Positions 7,407-17,006 of a DNA stretch of 64,000 nucleotides are shown here, one piece after another. The notes beneath the pieces are model-generated. The model made no database searches. It saw only the letters and a program-made list of their open reading frames with translations, and was not told the DNA's origin. Origin of the DNA: Amaricoccus macauensis_A (lineage in GTDB: Bacteria; Pseudomonadota; Alphaproteobacteria; Rhodobacterales; Rhodobacteraceae); assembly GCF_049800915.1 (NCBI RefSeq), contig NZ_JBNAFY010000001.1, positions 806,001 to 870,000 on the forward strand, read 5' to 3'. Within the stretch, counting starts at the first letter, position 1. The number at the start of each line of letters is the position of its first letter. A program made the translations under genes and the position numbers.

Positions 7407-8744
7407 ATGGCGAGTGTAGTGCGTCGGACAAACAAGGCTTTGTCCGGGATCATCTCTGAGAAGCGTGTCTATGTGCAGTCGGGTCAGTCTACAAGCTACG
7501 TCCGGATAACGCCGCTTTCCCAGATCATGATCGGCGGGGTCTCGATTGCCCTGGCCGGTTGGCTTGCGGCATCGACGTCCCTGGTCGTGCTTGATCGGAT
7601 CGGCGCGCAGACCGAACTTGGCGAGGCCGTCGTTCTCCGGGATGCCTACGAGCAGCGCCTCGATGATCTGGCCGCCGAGCGCGACCAGCGCGCAGCGGAG
7701 GCCCGCTCGGCCCAGTCTCGCTTCCAGGTCGCCATGGAACAGATCAGCCGCCAGCAGACCGCGATCCTGAAATCCGTCGAGGAACGGCGCGAGCTGAATG
7801 TGGCGCTCGACCTCCTGCGCACGCGGCTGAATGAAGCCATTGAGCAACGCGACGCGGTGGCCGACGCCAATTCCACCCTGCTGAGCCGCATGGAAACCGT
7901 AAGCGAAACCCTCGACCAGCGTCAGGTCAACGGCGAAGACCTTACCGAGACGCTCGATGTCGTTTCCGCTGCGCTTTCGGAGGCTGCAACGGCGCGAGAC
8001 ATCGCGATGCGCGAGCGCGACGAGCTTGAGCAGAAACTGGCGGATCTCGAGATCCGCGAGCGCGTCAATGCATTGAAGCAGGACGAGATGGTCAACCAGC
8101 TCGAACAGGCGGTCGCCATCTCCTTCGGTCCGCTGGAGCAGATGTTCGAACGCTCCGAGCTCGACGTCGAGAGCGTTCTCGCCACCATTCGTCAGAACTA
8201 CTCGGGTGAGGGCGGGCCGGAAGGCCGCGTTTCCGTCTCCAGCCGCTCCTTCGCCAACGACGAGACGAGTGCGCGGTTCGACGGAGTGCTGGAGAAGCTC
8301 GGCAAGCTGAACATGATGCGCATTGCCGCTGACAAGGTTCCCTTCTCGATGCCGGTCCTGGATTCCTACCGCTTCACAAGCGGCTATGGCTATCGACGCG
8401 ACCCCAAGGGTCGCGGTCGGCGGATGCACGCGGGCATCGACCTAGCTGCGCCGAAGGGCACGCCCATATATGCGACAGCCGACGGTGTGGTGGTTTCGGC
8501 TGGCTATGAGGGCGGCTACGGCAAGGTCGTGCGGATCCGTCACGAGATGGGTTATGAGACGGTATACGCACACCAAACAAAACTTCTGGTTGAAAAAGGC
8601 CAAAAAGTATCGCGTGGCGATGTAATTGGTGCTATGGGTTCAACCGGGCGTAGTACGGGCGTACATCTGCATTACGAAGTTCGCCTGAACGGAAACGCCG
8701 TGAACCCCATGACGTACCTGGAGGCTGCCAAGGATGTTTTCTAA
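7407..8744 (+). CDS. Membrane-anchored M23 peptidoglycan endopeptidase
   Basis: A 445-residue cell-wall hydrolase. A short cytoplasmic tail is followed by one membrane helix (38-62), a long coiled coil (about 70-230) rich in Glu, Gln and Arg, and a C-terminal LytM domain. The zinc ligands are visible in HAGIDLAAPKG (H341) and VHLHYEV (about 420-422), so it should be catalytically active. The ATG at 7407 has GGGAAG upstream. Its 3' end overlaps the bactofilin gene by 11 bases. M23-bactofilin pairs are common and are tied to cell shape or localised wall growth. Confidence 0.92.
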   Translation: MASVVRRTNKALSGIISEKRVYVQSGQSTSYVRITPLSQIMIGGVSIALAGWLAASTSLVVLDRIGAQTELGEAVVLRDAYEQRLDDLAAERDQRAAEARSAQSRFQVAMEQISRQQTAILKSVEERRELNVALDLLRTRLNEAIEQRDAVADANSTLLSRMETVSETLDQRQVNGEDLTETLDVVSAALSEAATARDIAMRERDELEQKLADLEIRERVNALKQDEMVNQLEQAVAISFGPLEQMFERSELDVESVLATIRQNYSGEGGPEGRVSVSSRSFANDETSARFDGVLEKLGKLNMMRIAADKVPFSMPVLDSYRFTSGYGYRRDPKGRGRRMHAGIDLAAPKGTPIYATADGVVVSAGYEGGYGKVVRIRHEMGYETVYAHQTKLLVEKGQKVSRGDVIGAMGSTGRSTGVHLHYEVRLNGNAVNPMTYLEAAKDVF

Positions 8745-9276
8745 GACCCGCACCACAGAATCGGGCCCACAGTTCAACGATATCCCTGAGACGACCACGC
8801 CACCCAAACCAAGCGAAACGGCGACCTCCGCCGCTCCGCCGATCCCGAGCCCGGCTCCCAAGAAAGCCAAGCCAGCGGCCTCGGTCCTCTCCTCCGACAT
8901 CACGATCACCGGCAATGTCCGCTCGAGCGGCGACATTCAGATCGAAGGCAATATCGAAGGCGATGTGCGCGCCCAGACGCTGATCGTCGGTGAAACCGCC
9001 ACGGTCAAGGGTGAAGTGATCGCCGATGAAGTCATCACCCATGGGCGGGTGATCGGTCGCCTGCGCGGCCTCAAGATACGCCTTTCCTCTTCGGCACGCG
9101 TTGAGGGCGACATCATTCACAAGGCGATCGCGATCGAGAGCGGCGCGCAGTTCGAGGGCTCCGTGCAGCGTCACGAAGATCCGGTCGGCGGCGCGAACAA
9201 TTCCTCGTCGCAGCGGTCACAGTCGAGCAATCTCTCCAGCGTGCCCAGCCCGGCGCCTGCGAAGGCCGTAGGCTGA
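8734..9276 (+). CDS. Bactofilin family cytoskeletal protein
   Basis: A 180-residue protein with a proline-rich N-terminus (1-50), a bactofilin beta-helix core (about 52-150, DITITGNVRSSGDIQIEGNI and similar turns) and a low-complexity Ser/Asn/Gln/Ala tail. Bactofilins polymerise without nucleotides and recruit wall enzymes. The start overlaps the M23 peptidase gene, so the two are translated from one message and probably act as a unit at the inner membrane. Confidence 0.94.
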   Translation: MFSKTRTTESGPQFNDIPETTTPPKPSETATSAAPPIPSPAPKKAKPAASVLSSDITITGNVRSSGDIQIEGNIEGDVRAQTLIVGETATVKGEVIADEVITHGRVIGRLRGLKIRLSSSARVEGDIIHKAIAIESGAQFEGSVQRHEDPVGGANNSSSQRSQSSNLSSVPSPAPAKAVG

Positions 9277-9365
9277 TCTGACGCCCGACTGGAGGGATTC
9301 TGGGGAGAAGACCCGGCTCATGGGGTGCCGGAGCAAGACCAGAGCAGAAACCTGATCACACGAGA

Positions 9366-9806
9366 CTAGTCCGAATACCGCGCATCGAGCTGACGCCAGA
9401 GATACGCACGACCATCAGGGTAGGACGCCACGACCGTATCGGTCCCGTCCGGTTCACCCTGCGCCAGAAAATGGGCCACGGCCCGGCCCGCCGACAGATC
9501 TTCGGCAAGACTTTCAGCATCAAAACACGAGAACCACGGCGGCGGCGTGAGCGGTGTCGGTTGCAGTGCCTCGGGCAAATCCTCGAACACGACCGGGTCC
9601 GCCCGGAAACAGGCCCTGAGTTTCAGCGGCGAGGTTGAAGCATCGATCAGGTCGAGTTCCTGCACGGGCAGAACAAGCTCACCGAACCGCAAGACCTCGC
9701 TCTCTCTATCCCGCTCGTAATAGGCATAGAACTGGGTGTAGATCAGCCCCGCCGTGAAGATGACGAGCAGCACGAGAAACCCGAGAATGAACTTTCGGCC
9801 GCTCAT
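9366..9806 (-). CDS. Small membrane protein, probably DUF6446
   Basis: A 146-residue protein with one N-terminal membrane helix (about 5-24, FILGFLVLLVIFTAGLIYTQ) and a periplasmic remainder containing two cysteines (LRACFRA and WFSCFD). It resembles the DUF6446 proteins found beside glyQ in Rhodobacteraceae; the family name is recalled, not tested. Its ATG overlaps the stop of the VOC gene by four bases, so it is the third gene of the glyQ unit. Function is unknown. Confidence 0.7.
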   Translation of the reverse strand: MSGRKFILGFLVLLVIFTAGLIYTQFYAYYERDRESEVLRFGELVLPVQELDLIDASTSPLKLRACFRADPVVFEDLPEALQPTPLTPPPWFSCFDAESLAEDLSAGRAVAHFLAQGEPDGTDTVVASYPDGRAYLWRQLDARYSD

Positions 9807-10171
9807 GCTCCGTCGAGCGGCTGGCCGAAGCAGAGACGGTTTCCGTCCGGATCGACGATCTCGAACTCGCGCATGCCATAGGGCGTGTCATGGAGGGGTT
9901 TTGCCAGAACGATGCCTTGCGCCACTGCCCATTCCGCCAGCGCATCGACATCGGGCGTGTGGAAATAGACCCGCCAGCCCTGGTGACCGGGCGCATCGGG
10001 CCCATGCCAGCCATCGAGAAACACGCGCTGCCCATCCCGGATGAAGATGCCGAAGCGCGGCGGATCGCCGCCCTCTTCCGCGACGGCAAAGCCCAACTGA
10101 TCACGCCAGAACGCGCGCGCTTTGGCGTAGTTGCTGACACGGAGGACCGGAACGGCCGAAGTGATTGTCAT
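9803..10171 (-). CDS. VOC (glyoxalase/bleomycin-resistance fold) protein
   Basis: A 122-residue protein built of the paired beta-alpha-beta-beta-beta units of the VOC superfamily. The second half ends FEIVDPDGNRLCFGQPL, typical of glyoxalase-like and bleomycin-resistance-like members. It lacks features that would fix a substrate. The ATG at 10171 overlaps the glyQ stop as ATGA, so translation is coupled to glyQ. A longer in-frame ORF starting inside glyQ is not used. Confidence 0.85.
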   Translation of the reverse strand: MTITSAVPVLRVSNYAKARAFWRDQLGFAVAEEGGDPPRFGIFIRDGQRVFLDGWHGPDAPGHQGWRVYFHTPDVDALAEWAVAQGIVLAKPLHDTPYGMREFEIVDPDGNRLCFGQPLDGA

Positions 10172-11088
10172 GGCTGCGCTCCCGCTGCTTCGGTCCGCAG
10201 GAAGGCATCGGCGCACTCCTTGGCCAGCGCCCGCACCCGCCCGATATAGGCCTGCCGTTCGGTCACCGAAATCACGCCGCGGGCGTCCAGCAGGTTGAAG
10301 AGATGGCTTGCCTTGATGCACTGGTCATAGGCGGGGTGCGCCATGACGATGCGCCGGCCCGCCTTGTCCTCGACCTCCTCGGACAGGATACGCGCGCATT
10401 CGGCCTCGGCATCCTCGAAGTGGCGCAGGAGTGTCGGCGTGTCGGCGACGTCGAAGTTCCAGCGGCTGTATTCCTGCTCGGTCTGACGAAAAATGTCGCC
10501 ATAAGTCAGCGGGATCGGCGCGTCGGGATCGTTGAAGGGCATGTCCATCACGTGATCGACCCCGAGCACATACATCGCCAGCCGTTCGAGGCCGTAGGTC
10601 AGCTCGCCCGAAACGGGTGCGCAATCATGCCCGCCCACCTGCTGGAAATAGGTGAACTGGCTCACCTCCATCCCGTCGCACCAAACCTCCCAGCCAAGCC
10701 CCCAAGCGCCGAGCGTCGGGCTTTCCCAGTCATCCTCCACGAAGCGGATATCGTGGATCGTGTCGTCGATGCCGATGGCCCGCAGCGACCCGAGATAGAG
10801 CTCCTGGAGATCCGGCGGCGAAGGTTTGATGAGCACCTGATACTGGTAATAGTGCTGCAAGCGGTTGGGATTCTCGCCGTAGCGGCCATCGGTCGGCCGG
10901 CGCGAGGGCTGCACGTAGGCCGCGGCCCAGGGCCGGCTTCCGAGCGCGCGCAGCGTGGTCGCGGGGTGAAACGTCCCTGCCCCGACCTCCATGTCATAAG
11001 GCTGAAGAACGGCGCATCCCTTCCCGGCCCAATAGGCTTGAAGCCGCAGGATCAGTTCCTGGAAACAGCGCGGTTTGCTCATCGTCAT
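10168..11088 (-). CDS. glyQ: Glycyl-tRNA synthetase alpha subunit
   Basis: Catalytic alpha subunit of the bacterial heterotetrameric GlyRS, which activates glycine and charges tRNA-Gly together with the beta subunit. The 306 residues contain the class II core: FQELILRLQAYW at the start, PSRRPTDGRYGENPNR and YGLERLAMY. Length is normal. AAGG lies eight bases before the ATG at 11088; MSKPR two codons later is an alternative. The beta-subunit gene glyS is absent from this cluster and from the whole window. Confidence 0.97.
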   Translation of the reverse strand: MTMSKPRCFQELILRLQAYWAGKGCAVLQPYDMEVGAGTFHPATTLRALGSRPWAAAYVQPSRRPTDGRYGENPNRLQHYYQYQVLIKPSPPDLQELYLGSLRAIGIDDTIHDIRFVEDDWESPTLGAWGLGWEVWCDGMEVSQFTYFQQVGGHDCAPVSGELTYGLERLAMYVLGVDHVMDMPFNDPDAPIPLTYGDIFRQTEQEYSRWNFDVADTPTLLRHFEDAEAECARILSEEVEDKAGRRIVMAHPAYDQCIKASHLFNLLDARGVISVTERQAYIGRVRALAKECADAFLRTEAAGAQP

Positions 11089-11258
11089 CTTGTCTACCTT
11101 GGGCTCGCGTGCCGGAGCCCCGGTTTACCAGCCTCGCGCCCCGCGTCAATCTCGTCGCTCGTGGTCCCGTTAACCATGTTTTCCCGTTTCGTGGATTCAA
11201 TCGTGAATTTAGGGTAAACAATCGGGGAAGTCGCATTATTCCCGGTTAGGAATTTGAT

Positions 11259-13538
11259 ATGTCTATTCAGGGCACTGCAGGCCCCGATGTCCTCGACGGG
11301 ACGTCGGGCGGCGAGATTATAGAGGGTCTCGCGGGTGACGATCTGATCCGCGGAAACCGTGGACGAGACAGTCTCGAGGGAGGTCGTGGCAACGACACGC
11401 TCGATGGTGGCGGAGGCACGGATACACTCGACGGCGGTCAGGGCAGCGACACAGCCGATTACCGCGCGACCACCGTATCCGTGCTTGTCGGCCTCGATCC
11501 CGATGGCTGGTATGACCAGTACGACGGCACGTGGCATCGCTGGCGCTACACCGAAGACGCGGCATCGCAACTTGGCGGCGCATATTTCCCAGGCACGGGT
11601 TGGGATTCCGAAACGCTGATCGGCATCGAAAACGTGCGTACCGGATCGGGTGATGACAGCCTCTATGGCGATCTGCATGACAACCTGCTCGATGGCGGCA
11701 CGGGCGACGACTATCTCTCGGGAGGCCTCGGGATCGATACGCTTGTCGGCGGCATGGGCAACGATACCGTCGTGTTCTTCTGGGAGGAGCATTTCAGCTT
11801 CTACGGCGATGCTGGCTGGGACTGGGAGTATGACTACGTCGATGTCTCGGCCCATGTGATCGGTCAGCTGACCGCGGACGGCGGCTCGCTCCGCATTCGG
11901 GGTGATGCGCTTTTCGACTGGGACCAGACCCCGATCGACATCCGGCAGGATCTGTCCGGGATCGAGAACCTCTCCACCGGCTATGGGGACGACGAGCTGC
12001 ATGGCAACAGCGCTGCCAACCAGCTTTCCTCAGGCGCAGGCAATGACCTGCTGAGAGGTGGGGGCGGCAAAGACACGCTCTTGGGCGGCGAAGGGGACGA
12101 CACGCTCGATGGCGGCGGCGGCACGGATGAGCTCGATGGCGGTGATGGCTTCGACGTTGCCGACTATTCCGCCACCGGCGTCGATATGCAGGCGGACCTC
12201 GCGCAGCAGCGGATCAGCTTCCCGGGCCGCAACTGGAACCCCGAAGTCCTCACCGCAATCGAGGGCGTCATCACTGGCAGCGGCGACGACCTTCTTCATG
12301 GGACCGCACAATCCGACTTTCTCGGAGGCTCCGGTGGCAACGATACGCTTCATGGCTATGGCGGGGACGACACGCTCGATGCTGGATACGGCACCGACAG
12401 GCTCTTCGGCGGAAACGGGTCGGATACAGCGGATTATTCCTCCGTCGGTCATGGCGTGAAGATCCGCATCGGCGCACAATTGGGCGAAATCTACAATTTC
12501 GGCGGCGGATTGCGTTCGCGGGACAAATTCGCCTCGATCGAGAACGGTACAGGCGGCAGCGGAAACGACACGCTTCTGGGCAACTCCGCGGCGAACACCT
12601 TCGACGGCGGCCTTGGAGACGACTACATCGAAGCCCGCGAAGGGGACGACACGCTCCTGCTGTCCTCCGGAAACGACACGATCGTCGGTGGCTCGGGCAA
12701 CGACACCCTTGTGATCGACCACTCTGACGGTTTCCTAGGGAGCGCGACGTTCAAATACGAGGGTATGGAACGCGGTGTGCGATCATGGATCGAAACCGAT
12801 CACCACGCCGACAGCTACGTCAACCTGACCACCGGTGTCATACGCGCCGGGGGTGGTTTCTCGGGCGTGAGCCATGCCGAGCAGATTGAAACAGTCCTGA
12901 TCCGGGCTGGCTGGGGAGACGATACCGTCATCGGCTCTGACGCCGACAATGAGATCCATGTCGGCCATGGGGCGAATTTCGTCGAAGGAAAACGGGGCGA
13001 CGACATCATCTATGGCGGATCATCCGCCGGCGAGGATTACAGCGACCTCGTCGATGATATTGTCTGGGGAACCTTTGCCTTTGACTATGGCTCCCAGGAT
13101 GAGGAACTCTATGGAAACCAGGGGAATGACACCCTCCACGGTTCCGGCTTCCTGCATGGCGGTGAGGGAGATGACCACCTCATCGCAACGGACTACGGCC
13201 CGGAAATCACCATGACCGGCGGCAATGGCGCGGACATGTTCGAATTCAGTGGCAGGACAAAGGACATTCCCGGCGGATATTATCCGATGGATGTGGCGAT
13301 GCTGGGTCGGATCACTGACTTCGATCCCGGAGAAGGGGACCAGATCGCCATAAACGGGCGATCACCGCATGATTGGAACGGACATCAGACGGAAGTCGAG
13401 TTCTGGCAGGATGGCGCAGATACGATCCTGTATTACGCCAACGAGGACTATGGCAACTTTGACGACATCTACGGCCTAACAATCACCCTCGAAAACTATG
13501 CCGGCTCACTGAGCGAGAGTGATATCGTCTTCGTCTGA
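11259..13538 (+). CDS. Large RTX calcium-binding protein, probably secreted by type I
   Basis: A 759-residue acidic protein made of several blocks of RTX nonapeptides (GGxGxDxL type, for example near 20-55, 118-145, 250-285, 345-375 and 425-475) separated by 40-60-residue spacers of repeated form (DYRAT, DYSAT, DYSSV with nearby IENVRTGSGDD, IEGVITGSGDD). RTX turns bind calcium outside the cell. There is no N-terminal signal peptide; the C-terminus ends in hydrophobic SESDIVFV, as expected for a type I substrate. No ABC exporter is in the window. TTAGGA precedes the ATG. The enzymatic role, if any, is unknown. Confidence 0.88.
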   Translation: MSIQGTAGPDVLDGTSGGEIIEGLAGDDLIRGNRGRDSLEGGRGNDTLDGGGGTDTLDGGQGSDTADYRATTVSVLVGLDPDGWYDQYDGTWHRWRYTEDAASQLGGAYFPGTGWDSETLIGIENVRTGSGDDSLYGDLHDNLLDGGTGDDYLSGGLGIDTLVGGMGNDTVVFFWEEHFSFYGDAGWDWEYDYVDVSAHVIGQLTADGGSLRIRGDALFDWDQTPIDIRQDLSGIENLSTGYGDDELHGNSAANQLSSGAGNDLLRGGGGKDTLLGGEGDDTLDGGGGTDELDGGDGFDVADYSATGVDMQADLAQQRISFPGRNWNPEVLTAIEGVITGSGDDLLHGTAQSDFLGGSGGNDTLHGYGGDDTLDAGYGTDRLFGGNGSDTADYSSVGHGVKIRIGAQLGEIYNFGGGLRSRDKFASIENGTGGSGNDTLLGNSAANTFDGGLGDDYIEAREGDDTLLLSSGNDTIVGGSGNDTLVIDHSDGFLGSATFKYEGMERGVRSWIETDHHADSYVNLTTGVIRAGGGFSGVSHAEQIETVLIRAGWGDDTVIGSDADNEIHVGHGANFVEGKRGDDIIYGGSSAGEDYSDLVDDIVWGTFAFDYGSQDEELYGNQGNDTLHGSGFLHGGEGDDHLIATDYGPEITMTGGNGADMFEFSGRTKDIPGGYYPMDVAMLGRITDFDPGEGDQIAINGRSPHDWNGHQTEVEFWQDGADTILYYANEDYGNFDDIYGLTITLENYAGSLSESDIVFV

Positions 13539-13566
13539 CCCCCGTGAATGTCGCAGAGCCCTGAAA

Positions 13567-14064
13567 ATGACAAAGCCGACCCAGCGCCACGACTTTCCCT
13601 CACGTGTCGTCTGGACGGGAAACCGCGGCACGGGAACGAGCGCCTATCGCGCCTATGACCGAACGTGGATGATCGAAGTGGAGGGACGCGCGCCGATCCA
13701 CTGTTCCAATGATCCGATGCTCGGGGGAAATCCGGACCTGCCGAACCCGGAGGATCTGATGATCTCCGCCCTCTCGGCCTGCCACATGCTCTGGTATCTC
13801 CACCTCGCAAGCGTAGCTGGGATCACGGTCCTGTCCTATGAGGATGCGCCCGTGGGCACCGGGGAGACAGCACCAGACGGTGCAGGTCGCTTCGTCGAGG
13901 CAGTCCTCCGGCCCCGGATCGAAGTGAAGCGCGGCGCGGATCTATCCCGCGCCGCGGCAATCCATGGCGAAATCCACCGCTACTGCTTCATCGCACGGTC
14001 GGTGAACTTCCCCGTCCGCGTGGAACCCATGTTCCACGAGGCGGCGAGCGATCACTCGCCGTAA
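13567..14064 (+). CDS. OsmC family protein
   Basis: A 165-residue OsmC-fold protein (hydroperoxide reductase superfamily). The conserved cysteine is seen in the central helix SALSACHMLWYLHL, preceded by NPEDLMIS; a further cysteine lies in HCSND. It resembles the general OsmC-family members of alphaproteobacteria more than Ohr. The ATG at 13567 has only a weak Shine-Dalgarno sequence. Its last 13 bases overlap the end of the convergent DUF1127 gene. Confidence 0.87.
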   Translation: MTKPTQRHDFPSRVVWTGNRGTGTSAYRAYDRTWMIEVEGRAPIHCSNDPMLGGNPDLPNPEDLMISALSACHMLWYLHLASVAGITVLSYEDAPVGTGETAPDGAGRFVEAVLRPRIEVKRGADLSRAAAIHGEIHRYCFIARSVNFPVRVEPMFHEAASDHSP

Positions 14065-14261
14065 ACGCTCTTCCAGGCAACTTCCTTGATGGAGAAGCGC
14101 GAAAGCTGGATGTCGTTGAGATCCCGGTCGCTCAGAGCTTCCAGTTCATTCAGCGTCTGGCGATAGCGGCGATAGTCCGCAAAGCGACGCTTCAGAGCGG
14201 CAAACGTGCCGCGGGAGGAACCAAAACGAACGCCAGCGCCGTCGATCGATGCGTAAGCCAT
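14052..14261 (-). CDS. DUF1127 (YjiS-like) small protein
   Basis: A 69-residue basic protein whose second half (RRYRQTLNELEALSDRDLNDIQLSR) is the DUF1127 domain. In other alphaproteobacteria these small proteins are tied to phosphate, C1 metabolism and RNA turnover; which applies here is unknown. AGGAAAGG precedes the ATG at 14261. The gene converges on and overlaps the OsmC gene by 13 bases. Confidence 0.9.
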   Translation of the reverse strand: MAYASIDGAGVRFGSSRGTFAALKRRFADYRRYRQTLNELEALSDRDLNDIQLSRFSIKEVAWKSVYGE

Positions 14262-14680
14262 AGTACTCTACCTTTCCTCGGCCTGCCGCAGTGGATTGCG
14301 GACAAGCCATTACACCTTGGCTGTCGGCTCATGCCGAAGCCATCCGAGTTAAGGGCGGACCGAAGGCCGCCACGAGATTTTCCTCCGAAATTGTCGAGCC
14401 CCTCATCCACCGCATTCCCGCCCGGCCGCATCCTGCTGCGGTTCTGGCGGACCCGGGTTCGCGGGACCGTTTTGGGACGGTTTCACAATTCACGTTTTCC
14501 GTCCTGTTGCAGTGCAAGATACTCGTGATTTCCTTAAGCACAAGTAAACGGACGGTCAGATCCGCTATGCGTTTTCTGCAAAGCACATTGCCGCGACGGG
14601 TTAACGGGGGTGATTTGATCCTTGCAACCAAACGTCAGGGGCGCGACACCTGACCCCAGCCAGAAGGTCCGGGAGGGGTC
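14262..14680. other. Intergenic region between DUF1127 and mrp
   Basis: The two flanking genes are divergent, so the stretch should hold both promoters. ORFs of up to 120 codons lie on both strands but overlap each other and show no family features. I see no repeat or clear hairpin. Confidence 0.6.
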
Positions 14681-15760
14681 ATGAGCAACATGCGCGAAAC
14701 CGTCATTTCGGCACTGCGGAACGTCATCGTTCCCGGCCGCGGCGAAAACCTCATCGAGGCGGACATGGTCCGGGCGCTCTCGATCGAGGACGGAACCGTT
14801 CGTTTCGTGATCGAGGTGGATCCGGCGGACGGCGAACGTCTCGAACCCATGCGCGCCGAGGCCGAAACCCGCGTTGCATCCCTCGAAGGTGTTGAAAAGG
14901 CTGTTGTTATCCTAACCGCGCATGGCCCGAAGCCCCAACCGAAGGAGCCACCCTCGCTCAAGGTCGGCCGTCATCCCACGCCCCAGGCGGGCCCTGCGAC
15001 CGTGCCGGGCATTCGCAACATCATTCTTGTGGGCTCCGGCAAGGGGGGTGTCGGAAAGTCGACCGTCGCCGCAAATCTTGCCATCGCGCTCGCCCGCCAA
15101 GGCAAGAAGGTGGGCCTTCTGGATGCGGATATCTACGGGCCCAGCCAGCCGCGGATGATGGGCGTGAGCGGACGACCCGCCTCCCCCGACGGCCAGACAA
15201 TCCTGCCGCTCGAGGGCCACGGGATCACGATGATGTCAATCGGACTCATGGTTGCGGAAGGCGAAGCGGTGGTCTGGCGCGGACCGATGCTCATGGGTGC
15301 ACTGCAACAAATGATGGGTCAGGTGGCCTGGGGGGAACTGGACGTGCTGGTTGTCGACCTGCCGCCGGGCACTGGCGATGTCCAATTGACGCTGTCGCAG
15401 AAATACCAGCTCACCGGCGCGATCCTCGTCTCGACCCCCCAGGATGTCGCGCTGCTGGATGCGCGAAAAGCCCTCGACATGTTCCGCAAGACCAAGGTTC
15501 CGATCCTCGGGCTGGTGGAGAACATGTCCAGCTACATCTGCCCCAAATGCGGCCACGAAGCGCATATCTTCGGGCATGGCGGGATGCGCGCCGACGCAGA
15601 AGCGAACGGGCTGCCCTTCCTCGGGGAAGTTCCGCTGGACCTCTCCATACGCCTTGCGGGCGATGCCGGCAAACCCGTGGTCGTTTCTCACCCGGAAAGC
15701 CGCGAGGCCGAAGCCTTCTTGAAGATGGCGAAGGCCCTGATCGGCGAGGGGTACGCCTGA
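14681..15760 (+). CDS. apbC: Mrp/ApbC iron-sulfur cluster carrier ATPase
   Basis: P-loop ATPase that carries and delivers iron-sulfur clusters in the cytosol. The 359 residues begin with a DUF59/MIP18-like domain (1-80). The deviant Walker A motif GSGKGGVGKST sits near residue 118, the switch VDLPPGTGD is intact and the cluster-binding pair is CPKC near 287-290. GGGAGGGG precedes the ATG. The downstream gltS gene is convergent. Confidence 0.94.
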   Translation: MSNMRETVISALRNVIVPGRGENLIEADMVRALSIEDGTVRFVIEVDPADGERLEPMRAEAETRVASLEGVEKAVVILTAHGPKPQPKEPPSLKVGRHPTPQAGPATVPGIRNIILVGSGKGGVGKSTVAANLAIALARQGKKVGLLDADIYGPSQPRMMGVSGRPASPDGQTILPLEGHGITMMSIGLMVAEGEAVVWRGPMLMGALQQMMGQVAWGELDVLVVDLPPGTGDVQLTLSQKYQLTGAILVSTPQDVALLDARKALDMFRKTKVPILGLVENMSSYICPKCGHEAHIFGHGGMRADAEANGLPFLGEVPLDLSIRLAGDAGKPVVVSHPESREAEAFLKMAKALIGEGYA

Positions 15761-15776
15761 GCCGCAGATCGGCGGC

Positions 15777-17006
15777 TCAGAATCCCAGTGCAAGCTTGAT
15801 GATGATCGCGTTGGCGATATCGACAAAGAAGGCCGAGACGAGCGGCAGCACGATGAAGGCCAGAGGCGCCGGCCCGTAGCGCTGGGTCACCGCGGTCATG
15901 TTGGCGATGGCCGTCGGTGTCGCGCCCAGCGTGACACCCGTGAAGCCCGACGAGACGACCGCCGCGAAGTAGTCCTTCCCCATGGCGCGGAAGACGACCA
16001 GCAGGATGAAGGCGGTTGCCGCCGTGGCCTGGAGCGTCACGGTCACCGCGAGCACGCCGACATGATCGGCCAATGTCCAGAGCTGCATCGACATCAGCGA
16101 CATGGAAAGGAAAACCGACAGGCTGAATTCCTGGATCAGTGCCATGGCGGGGGTTCCGGCCGGCCATTCGGCGCGCCGAAAGAGCTTCGGCACGATATTC
16201 GACATGGCGATACCGGTGAGCAGACAAGGCACGAAGAGCGGCAGCATCACGCCCGCTTCTTCGAGCGCCTCATCGAGCGACACCCCGATTGCCACACAGA
16301 TGTTGATCCAGAGAATGCTGCGCAGGAAATCGCTGTTGGTGACCGCGCCCACTTCCTGATCGGCCTCTTCCAGCGCCTCGCCGGCGAAGGACTCTCCATG
16401 ATCCTCGGGGCGCGCCAGATTGTTGCGCTGGATCAGGAAGCGCGCGATGGGTCCCCCGAGCAGGCTCGCGACGATCAGCCCGAGCGTCGCGGTCGCGATC
16501 CCGATTTCCGCCGCGCCAGCCACGCCATAGGTCTCCTCGACCACGGGCCCCCAGGCGATCGCGGTGCCATGCCCACCGATGAGAGCCGCCGTGCCGAGCA
16601 TCACGCCCGCCTGCGACGGCAGACCGAAGAACAACGCGCCAATGATGCCGATCAGGGCCTGAACCACCATGTAGCCCACGGTGAGCGCCAGCATGAGTGC
16701 AAGGATCGGTCCGCCCCGGATGAGGTCCGAAATGCGGGCACCGAGACCAACGGTCGTGAAGAAATAGACCAGAAGGAAATCACGCGCCGAAAGGTCGTAG
16801 ATTACCTCGCGCCCGGTGAGCGAAACGACGCCCCAAGCCAGAAGTGCCGCCAGGATGCCGCCACTGACAGGTTCGGGAATCGAATAGGCGCGCAGAAATC
16901 CGATCGCCCCGGTCAGCCGCACACCCGCGAAATAGACCACAATGGCGAAGGTGAAAGCCGCAAATCCCCCGATCTCGATGGCAGACACCGTCTCAGTCGG
17001 ATCCAT
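15777..17006 (-). CDS. gltS: Sodium/glutamate symporter
   Basis: Inner-membrane Na+-coupled glutamate carrier of the GltS (ESS) family. The 409 residues show about ten hydrophobic segments in two inverted halves, with the family's glycine-rich re-entrant stretches GTAALIGGHGTAIAWGP (about 138) and GFTGVTLGATPTAIANM (about 355). The central cytoplasmic loop (about 198-225) is acidic. It is transcribed away from DUF4167 and converges on apbC. Confidence 0.93.
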   Translation of the reverse strand: MDPTETVSAIEIGGFAAFTFAIVVYFAGVRLTGAIGFLRAYSIPEPVSGGILAALLAWGVVSLTGREVIYDLSARDFLLVYFFTTVGLGARISDLIRGGPILALMLALTVGYMVVQALIGIIGALFFGLPSQAGVMLGTAALIGGHGTAIAWGPVVEETYGVAGAAEIGIATATLGLIVASLLGGPIARFLIQRNNLARPEDHGESFAGEALEEADQEVGAVTNSDFLRSILWINICVAIGVSLDEALEEAGVMLPLFVPCLLTGIAMSNIVPKLFRRAEWPAGTPAMALIQEFSLSVFLSMSLMSMQLWTLADHVGVLAVTVTLQATAATAFILLVVFRAMGKDYFAAVVSSGFTGVTLGATPTAIANMTAVTQRYGPAPLAFIVLPLVSAFFVDIANAIIIKLALGF

